Part shown: positions 44,859 to 54,700 of the stretch, piece after piece
How the letters are laid out: every line of letters starts with the position of its first letter
Numbering within the stretch: the stretch's first letter is position 1
Source of the DNA: Pegoplata infirma
Lineage: Eukaryota; Arthropoda; Insecta; Diptera; Anthomyiidae
Assembly (NCBI GenBank): GCA_963921195.1
Contig: OY992538.1
Location: 6,968,330 to 7,032,329, forward strand
DNA: 64,000 nucleotides
Reading direction: 5' to 3'
Translations under genes and position numbers: made by a program
Notes under the pieces: generated by a model
Seen by the model: only the letters and a program-made list of their open reading frames with translations
Database searches by the model: none
What the model was told of the DNA's origin: nothing

Positions 44859-45082
44859 GTTGGTTTTAAATAAATGTTTTTCGCAATTAATACTTACATA
44901 TAACAGCAAGTGTGTTTTTTGCGCGTTTGGATTAAGATTTTACAAACAAAATAGATCCACATGCAAAGATAGATTCAATAAGGTTGTTGTCGACACTAAT
45001 GTATTTGCTACTAAGTTTTACAACGTAGCATTCATTGAAACTTTTTAAGTATATAAAGAATGAGAAATAATAAAGCCAATTA

Positions 45083-45685
45083 AAAACAAGTAAAAAAGTT
45101 AAATTCGGCCTTGCCGAATGTAGTGATACCCTCCACAATTTCTAAAAGATTATTGCAAAAACTTTATTTAAAAGAAAATACTTTTGAAAAAAAAAAATTT
45201 GTGAAAAAAAATTTCCGCGAAAAAAAAATCCGCGATTTTTTTTCTTTTTTTGTCTCAAAATATGTTGGTACTTGTTTAAATACCAATTGGTGTTCAATTA
45301 TGTTCACATAAGTCAACCAGCAGCCGAATTAAAGCATTTTGTAATTTTAGGTTATGTTGAATGTACTAAAATTTGTAAGGTGTCCTTACATTTTCGTTCA
45401 TAACTTTTGAACCGCTGTACCGATATCGCTCAAATGCAATACCAAACTTCTCAGGAGAACTTCCAATAAATATGTCAAATTTCAGTCATCTCCGTGTAAT
45501 ATTTTGGCTGTGATCACCATTTCCACAGACAGACGGACAGACGGACATCGCTGGAATGTCTTAAAATCGATCGGGGATCATGAATATATATACTTTATGG
45601 GGTCCCAGACCGATATTTCGATGAGTTACAAACGGAATGACAAACTTATACCCTCTATCACTAGAGTGGAGGGTATAATTAAGCG
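45083..45685 (+). repeat. Fuller copy of a dispersed fly repeat
   Basis: Starts AAAACAAGTAAAAAAGTTAA then TTCGGCCTTGCCGAA and ATACCCTCCAC; ends with CAGACAGACGGACAGACGGA, ATATATATACTTTATGGGGT, TTACAAACGGAATGACAAAC and CTAGAGTGGAGGGTATAA. Diverged relatives occur at 17096-17425 and 19500-19650. The class is common in fly genomes but I do not assign a superfamily. 44859-45082 is the 3' flank of cassette 7. Confidence 0.65.
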
Positions 45686-46734
45686 CGTATAAGTTGCGGC
45701 ATTCTCGTTGATTTTGTTAATCCTTTAACGACCATACATTTTCGGCCGAATCGATTTTGATTTTTTGTTCATTGTGGTGATCTGTCGCCTAATAATACTT
45801 ATGAAACAAAAAATTTGATTCCTAACCCCTCTCATGCCCCCCTTTTTTTCTTGGTAAAAACATTTACCATTTGGCGATTACGCAGTGCTGGACAAAGCTC
45901 TTTGCTAATCGCTATGATTTTTTAAATCTGCATCACTATAATACTAGTAATTTTACAAGAATTTGGCCCTCTTAACCCTCTACTTGACAATTAAAGATAC
46001 TTTGCCCCAAAAATGGAGACCATAGAAAAACAAAAAGTCTATTTTAGCAAAAGTTTTATTTTAAATTTCCCACTCAATTTTTGAAGTCGATTTTAAAAAA
46101 ACAACAAGTAGAAAAGTTAAACTCGACTTACATGGGAAGTCTTCCTGGTGTCACCCTCCGATCTTCATGAAATTTGGATATGTTGTTAAGAACGAAAATT
46201 AATTCGACACGTATTTTTTTTAGCGGCCCAAACTCAGATCAGATTAAAGGTATTAAAAATACCTATCTCGTGGTCCTAACAACAGGCCAAAGAAGTTAAT
46301 ATTTTTCGACTTATTAACAAAAATGTCCAAAAATTTTGGTATTCTACTCAATACGACGAAAAGTTGTGCATGTTTGGATATGTTCTTAGCACACGCAGAT
46401 AGGTTTTCCAAAGACCTTTCATTTGGTATGTAACATGACTAGGTTTCTTTCCATAATATAGGAGATAAATGAAAAATGGCCTTGTCTTCCCCCCTCCTTT
46501 TTACCCCCTAAATATGAATTTGGGCCGCTAAAAAGCATACGTGTCCCTTTATTTTTTTCTGCTCTACAAAATAAAACAAATTCCATAAAGATCCGCGGGT
46601 GACACTAGGGAGACTTCCCTTGTTAGCCGAATCTATGAACACCCTCCACAATGCCCTTTTTAAGTGATAGTAAATAACATTTTTAATTAGAAGTATGTTG
46701 TGTAAAAAAAAACTTTTTTTTAAGTAATTTAAAT
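45686..46734. repeat. Diverged repeat-derived sequence
   Basis: 46098-46665 begins AACAAGTAGAAAAGTTAAAC and ends TTAGCCGAATC-ATGAACACCCTCCAC, with an inverted pair AGTCTTCCTGGTGTCACCC / GGGTGACACTAGGGAGACTT. The remainder has no recognised feature. Confidence 0.5.
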
Positions 46735-47875
46735 TTTTTTTTTTCGATTGTATTTTTTTTTTATGTAAAAATATTTTTGAGTGGCAAAAATACGTTGTAA
46801 AATATTTTTGTGACTTACAAATATTTTTAAAACATGTTTAACGAGTTTTCAACGCGTGAATTTAAGGTGAAGCTAATCTGAAATTCACGGCTAATAACTT
46901 TTGAACCACTGAACCGATTTTGCTGAAATTCAATACGAACCAGACCAGGTAACGAAAATATATATGCCGAATCTTTTTTTGAGTGTAAAATTTTTTTCGA
47001 TTGTATATTTTTTAATGAAAAATATTTTTGAGTGGCAAAAATACGTTGTAAAATATTTTTGTGACTTACCAATGTTTTTAAAAAATGTTTAACGGGTTTT
47101 CAACACGTGAATTTAAGGTGAAACTACCCAGTCAGAAAAATACAATCGCAAAAGCATTGTGGACGGTTGTACGAGCGTTCTGTATACCAACTTCAAAGCG
47201 CCTTCAGATGATCCGAATGATAACATCGATCTACGCTAGGTTTAAAGCGTTTTAAAAGCGATGTAAAAAAAGTGCTTTGAGAACGTTTTTTTTAAAGTCA
47301 TCAAAGCACTTTAAAAACCAAAAGTAGAGAATTTCTGTTTTAGTTCGGGTATAATAATTTGTTTGATGCAAAGTGAAATCCGAAAAAAAAAAATTTTGTA
47401 CTCCAAAAAACTTAGAAAATTTTTCAAAAAAATTTTCGAAACTTAGAAAATTTAAAAAAAAAAAATCTAAAAACATTTTTGATAATATTTTTTTTTACTT
47501 AAAAAATAGTTTCGGAACTTAGAAATTTTTTAAAAAAAAAAAGTCTAAAGAACTCTTAAAACGCTTTTCGAATACGCTCGCAAAGCGTTACAAAAAATCG
47601 CTTTAAGATTGCTTTTTTGTTGTTGTAGTGCTTTCAGAACACTTTTCAAAAACGCTCGCAAAGCGTTTGAAAATAGCGTTTTGAGAACGCTTTTTTTTTT
47701 TTGTTACAGTGCTTTCAGAACGCTTTTTTTTAGAACCGTCGTTAATTTCTGCTTGGGTACTCTGAAATTCACGGTTTTGCTAATAACTATTGAACCCCTA
47801 AACCGATTTTTCTGAAATTCAATACTCCCAGACCAGTGGAACTACAAATATATATGTCAAGCTTTAGCATCCTCA
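46735..47875 (+). repeat. Tandem duplication of about 250 bp, second unit interrupted
   Basis: TTTTGAGTGGCAAAAATACG, TGTGACTTAC and TGAATTTAAGGTGAA at 46770-46870 recur at 47022-47122. The continuation CTGAAATTCACGG...ATTGAACC at 46878 reappears at 47761, after a 631-bp insertion. Confidence 0.75.
47127..47757. mobile_element. 631-bp TIR element with TA duplication
   Basis: Ends CCCAGTCAGAAA and TTTCTGCTTGGG; TA at 47125-47126 and 47758-47759. The interior is built of AAAGCG/CGCTTT and GAACGCTTTTT motifs in both orientations. The tandem unit at 46735-46985 is a natural empty site. Confidence 0.72.
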
Positions 47876-48029
47876 GAATTGCCTTTCGAAAATTGGCGGT
47901 TTTTTTTTATCTCGTAAATTCACGAAAAACCCTTGCAGCCAAATATGGAAAAACTAATAAAAATAAATTGTTTATGGCGTGTTAGTCCTGCTAACGCGGG
48001 TATCCAAATAAATCTTCTATCCTTCACAT

Positions 48030-48502
48030 CAGACCTTCAAAAATTTAATTCACCATTAAATTTTTCATTTCATTAATTTTAATTAACGAATTAATTCATG
48101 CTTGAATTAATTCTTTGAATAATTTAAAAAATAATTCATTTTGTGAATAATTCAAATAATTAATTCTTTATGAATTAATTAATTTTAATTATTTCCTTTG
48201 GAACAAATTATTTTTGAATTGAATTTTTTTTTTTACAAATTTTTGTTTAATTCAGTTTTGAATTTAATTTTTTTTAATACATTTTTAAATGCCCGCGAGC
48301 ACAAAAAAACTTGTAAAAAATTTAATTCAAAAATGAATTAATTTGAAATCAATTAAATAATTAATAAAGAATTAATTCTTTGAATTAAAATTAAATTATG
48401 AATTAAATCAAATATAAATTAATCCATTTACTAAAAAATTAATTCAATTTAATTAAAAAATTAATGTGAATTCACAAAATGAATTAATTCTTCAAGGGTC
48501 TG
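48030..48502. mobile_element. AT-rich MITE
   Basis: CAGACCTTCAA at the left and TTCAAGGGTCTG at the right, with a core of AATTAATTC-like palindromic units. No target duplication found, so the boundary is tentative. Confidence 0.5.
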
Positions 48503-48734
48503 GAGGTAACTGTATTTGTCACTTCGAAAAGTGTCGCGTCTGTTTAGTGTGAAGTTTTAGTGTTTCATTCCATTTTGTTTCAGATCATATTTGCTAGTTT
48601 TGCATTGATATCCTCACACAATAGTAAGTACAATATCAGCTGTTACAAGAAACGTTAGTTAAATTTTCATAATTTTTCTAGTTTTAAACAAATAATCTAA
48701 AATATTTTATTTAAATACATCATTTATCTTCAAG

Positions 48735-51700
48735 ATGAGAACATTTCTTTTAAGGCTCAGTATACATTTAAGACAAAATGAATTGCTTATCAGAAGGCGT
48801 TTTGTAAATTCCGCATGTTGTGTTTATACAACCAGCAGTAACCAAAGCAATTCGTTATGCATCAATGTTGACTCTTTGAATTCTAAAAGAACATTTTGTT
48901 CGGCCCAGACAGCTATAAAAGCGGACAACGAAAAAGCTCACTGTAATATTGGTACCATTGGTCATGTGGACCATGGCAAGACAACTTTGACAGCAGCCAT
49001 TACAAAAGTATTATCCAATAAAGGCTTAGCGGATTTTGTGTCTTATGATCAAATAGATAGAGCACCCGAAGAAAAAGCCAGAGGAATAACTATCAATGCC
49101 TGCCACATAGGTTATGCTACATCGCAAAGAACCTATGCTCATACAGATTGTCCGGGACATGCTGATTACATCAAGGTATATTTGATTTATTTCATACAAT
49201 GGATACACTAATGATTTATTATGTTGTACTATATTAAGAACATGATTTCTGGAGCCTCACAAATGGATGGTGCCATCCTAGTAGTTGCTGCTACTGACGG
49301 CCAAATGCCACAAACTAGAGAACACTTGCTATTGGCCAAACAAGTGGGTATACAAAAAATTATAGTTTTTATTAATAAAGCCGATTTGGTGGATCAAGAG
49401 GTACTCGAATTAGTAGAAATTGAAATGCGTGAAATGTTAACCGATTTTGGGTTCGATGGCCTCAACAGTCCCGTTATATGTGGATCAGCTTTATTGGCAT
49501 TACGTGATGATCCTACGCCGTTTGGTGTGCCTTCCATTGAAAAACTAGTTGATTGCATTGACTCTTATGTACCGACACCGAAGCGTGATATTGACTCGCC
49601 ATTTATATTGCCTATTGATAATGCCTTCACTGTACCTGGACGAGGTACAGTAGTAGTAGGAACAATAAAACGTGGTACAATTGTTAAAAATGCTGAATGT
49701 GATCTTTTGGGTTTTAATCAGAATATTAAAACATCAGTTGGGGATATTCAAATATTTAGAAAAAGCATACCAAAGGTAAATTTAAATAAGAAATGGTAAG
49801 AAATTTGAATAAAAGAACTAAGCATTTGATAACCACATTTTGATTATATTTTTTTTACAAAACTCGGTAAAGGAATATGAACATGATTGCGGAACATTTT
49901 TTTTTTTAAATTTCGCTTAGAGTCGGGGTCGGAACTGTTGTTTTTTAGGTCAATATACACCCTTCAAATCTAATCTTTCGATATTAGTGTCGTAATATCT
50001 TTCGAACGATGGCCACAAAAAAACTGTGTGGAAATCTTTAGTCTGCAATTGTGTTTACCATCGGCAGGTACTACGACACGAAATTCAAAAGTTTAGATTT
50101 GACGGGTCGACTAAATACACAATAAAAAACAATTGCACCTGCGGGGCAATTTCTTTGGGTTTCTATGTTAATAGAAAATTGGACAGAGCAAACTGATTTA
50201 TTTTTTTTTTTAGGAAAAAATATTTATTGAATGCTAGGACATTACTAAAAAAAGTTGTTCTGGTAATAGAATTTATTTGGTACAAGACATTACCCCAACA
50301 CGGTTAACCCCGACGCTAAGCGAAAAAAAATGTTCTCAAAACTTGTTTGCTACGCCCTAGTGAACGTCTTATAATGCTTTTCCTTAAGATGTTTTTTTAA
50401 ACTTTGTAGATAGCTCATTTTCTTGCAAATAAATCATCTTGCAAAGTAGAGACCTTAACATTAAGTTCAAAGTTCCGCAGAGTAAAATTGTAAAAATCAG
50501 CTTTAATAAATGAATGTATGTGTGGAACAAGGTGCTAAAATCCAATTTTTGGAAATCGCGTTTTTTTGCAAAATCGTGCCTTCCTACAATAGTTCGACCT
50601 ATTTGTAAATAAATTTGTTAAAAACTTGATCGTTTTCTGTCATAAAAGTTCAATTTTAACTACTTTTGGGAATATTTTATACTTTTTGCCTTATACTAAC
50701 ATGTGCTTTGCAGTTAAACTAAAGGTCATATATTTAAATTCTTACATGTGAGATGGTTAACGTTGAGAAAACATCCTGGGCTTTAACATGTGCCCATTGG
50801 TTTGGCAAAAAACGCTATATTATCTAATCCATCGATAGTTAAAGTGTAAACTGGAAAAAGGTGCTATATCCATATAAAAACATAATACTGTTTTACGTAA
50901 TACTAAGGGTGGATTTTGATAATCTATCAAATTTTTTAGTTCAAACTTTAAAATTTAATGGTTAGTAACTTATATCATAAATTGTGCAAATTTTTTAACC
51001 CATTATGGGGGAAGTTGTTTAAATAAACCATACAACAGTTATTTGTTGTTTGTTAAATTAACTGATTTTTATTATTTTTATATAAAAATAATCAGTCTTG
51101 CTTAGGCAATTGCCGTGTAAAGTCGTTCTCTTGTTGTGCTAATATTGTATAACGGGTTTCTCTTATTTATTTTTACAAACATAAGAAACAAAAACGTGTC
51201 TTTTTTTTTTTTTTACATAAAGTTAAAATATATATAATTTTAATTGAAAGTTGTTAAAAAAAAAAACTCCGTAATTTCTGCGGGTCGAACCACCCAAAGA
51301 TGAATGGTTCTCATCCCACGAACCATAATCGGTTCAGGGCACTAGGTTCCAATGAAGATATCTCCAATGTAAATAAACGTTTTCGGGGTGATGAATTTAA
51401 CATTGCTCTACCGGAATTCAAACAGTGTGATGACCATATCCCAAGGTATGTAGTGGTATCCCCACGAAACGTAATAGGCAAGGAAGAAACAAACAAACCA
51501 ATATCATCACACAATGTATTCCAAATAGAAAAAGGATTGAATTATATATCGAAAGATTACACAGACGTTGTAGAACTTAAATCAGGTGATCTTTTAATCA
51601 AAACTAACAATCTAAAAGCATCCGAAAAATTCATAAAATCCATGTATGTCGACACAATCCCTGTAACAATTACATACCATAAAGCATTAAATTATGTTCA

Positions 51701-54700
51701 AGGAAAAATTTTCTCCCACAAAATTAAAACTCTTACAGAAGAAGAGCTGACAACAGGACTTAAGTGTCAAAAAGTAGTGGAAGTTAAGAGAATTATGAAA
51801 AAGGTAAATGAAGAAACACTTGAACCAACTGGTGCTGCTATAGTAACATTTGACTTAATAAGACGTCCTGAATACTTAAAAATTGGATGGGAAAGAGTAA
51901 AAGTTAATGAATACATTCCAAATCCTATGCGTTGTAAGAACTGCCAAAAATTGGGACACACAAAAAAACGATGCCAAAATAGCGAACTATGTAAAGAATG
52001 TGGTGAGATGTCCAAACACGAACTATGTGAAAGAAAATATTGCGTAAATTGCAGTGTAGAATCACACACTTCATATGATGCGTCATGTCCAACATTTCTT
52101 AAACACAAGGCAGTAATTAAAATTAAAATTGACAAACGTTGCTCCATAAGGGAAGCTTGGAAAACATACAACTCCAACCCCGAAGCACACAAATTATACA
52201 CAAAAACTAACCCAAAACCAACTTTTGCTAACATTGCAAATGAATCAATCGAAAAAGAAACAACTCAAGCCAAAACCAATAAACAACAAAACAACAACAA
52301 AGAAATAAAAAATATTGAAAACAACAACACTACAACTTCAACTCAAAAAACAGAAAACAACAATACTACAACTTTAACACAAAAAACTGAAAAGCAAATT
52401 ACAAAAAAAGAAACACCAAAACCGTTACCTACAACAAGCAACAAACCAGAAAAAATACCATCAAAACCAACAACATCACAAAATACAGAACATCAACAAG
52501 AAAATAAAAACAACGAAATGGAAATTGACAATGAACCAGAATTTAATTTGATTACACCTAAAAGAGGAAGTCATTTAATCGATCCGGATTCTCCGGGAGC
52601 CGACTTATCCCCATACTCCCGCGCAATTTACACAGATATTAAAAGCCAAATAAATCATACTATAGCTGAAAAGAAAAAACATGCAAAAAAATAATTATTT
52701 GAATATTTTTATTAATAATAAAATCATGAATATTGGTCTTAATATATCTATTATCCAATGGAATGTTCAGGGTTTTCTTAATAATAAATTTGCTTTAGAA
52801 TTATTAGTACATAAACATCAACCAAACATAATTATTCTACAAGAAACTCATATTATACAAAAAAATGAAAAACTATTTCACTTACCAAACTATAGAGTCT
52901 ATCAACACAACAAAGAATATTCTTATGCCAAATCAGGAATTGCAATATTAGTTAAAAGTACCCTCAATGTCATAAGTCATACGACATCTGCTGGGGAGCT
53001 TCTACACCAAACCCTTACCATTCGTGGAACTGAAGACCTGCACATCACCAATATATACAAAGAGTCCAACATCAAAATAAACAACGAACTCATAAACACC
53101 ATTCCTAAATTTAACGCTGGGCATCATCTCATATGCGGTGATCTCAATACACAAAATACCATATGGGGCTCACATTTCACATCACAATCTGGGCATTTAT
53201 GGGAATTTTTTGCAAATGAACGAAACCTCTCATTTATAAACGATGGATCTCCAACACTTTTAAGCACAAAAAATACTTTTACTGCAATAGACGTCACAAT
53301 GGCATCAACCGATCTCGCCTTAAGCTTAAACTGGCAATGTTTCAGTCATGATATGAGTGATCATTTCCCCATATTTATTCAAAACACCAACTTAAGCAAC
53401 AACTATAAAAAATATGTTATAAAATTTAATGATAAACTCGCTGACTGGGTCGAATTTTCTCAGGAGACTAATAATTTGACAAACTTAAAACCAATTTCGG
53501 AAAACATCAACAAGGAAGCTGCCACAATGGGAAAAATAATTCGAACAGCTGCAAACAAAGCAATGCCAGTAAGCAAAGGACCAAAAAATATTAACCATAA
53601 CAAGAGTCCTACATGGTTCAATACAACCATTGCTCAATTAATTAAGGAAAAAAATTCTGCCTGGAAATTATTTAGAAGAAGAGGAAACTTAGCCGATGTC
53701 ATAAACTACAGAAAAACTACTGCAAGAGTTCGAAAAGAATGCAGAGATGCTAAACGTAAAACGTGGGAAAGTTTCCTAAACTCGATAAATCCGTTTACAG
53801 ATTCTAGAATCTTATGGAATAAAGTCAAAAAAATAACATCATCGAGACTGAACAGTTTTCCAACAATTTATCAGGAAAATGAAATCCTTTCTCATCCAAA
53901 ACAGATAGGTGAAGCTTTTGCCAAAAACTGGTGCTCAATAGGCGCCGACAATTCTTTTCATCCAGCGATAATAAGTAAAAAGAACCAACTTAACATTGAT
54001 CTCCTTGAAAACAACCCAAACGAAATTATGAACTTTAACGACCCGGTAAATATATTTGATCTACAAAAAGCTTTAGAAAAATGTAAGGGCTCAACACCTG
54101 GATGGGATAAAATCACATATTCAATGATCAAAAACTCCTCAATTACCTTCAAAAATAGACTATGCAAACTTTTCACCACAATTTTACACAAAGGAATATA
54201 TCCTCATGCATGGAAACAAGCTATTTTAACACCAATACCAAAACAAGGCAAAAATCCAAACAGTACCGAAGGTTACAGGCCAATTTCCTTGCTTCCTGTC
54301 ACATCAAAGGTATTCGATAAAATCCTTTCTCAAAGAATTTGGAAATACTGCAAAAACAGTATTGCAAATGAACAACATGCATATCTTCCTAACAGAGGAG
54401 TCTTCACCTTATGCCACCAAGTCGAAACACATGTGAAAAAAAATATTAGGGAGAAAAAACACTCAGTCATTCTATCAGAAGACTTAGAAAAAGCCTTCGA
54501 TAAAGTAGTAAATTTCACTGTAATACATGAACTGCACAGATGGGGTGTCCCAAAAAATATATTAAAGGTAATAAAATCGTTTCTTTCACATAGAAAAATT
54601 TTTGTAAGAGTAGACGGACATCTCTCCAACTCCTTCATCTTGGAAAATGGGGTACCACAAGGCTCCCCATTATCAGTGGTATTATATACTGCATATGTCA

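Noticed and set aside
48735..49799. Bacterial EF-Tu, i.e. contamination or transfer
   Set aside because: The gene is split by introns, has a mitochondrial presequence and sits between fly genes.
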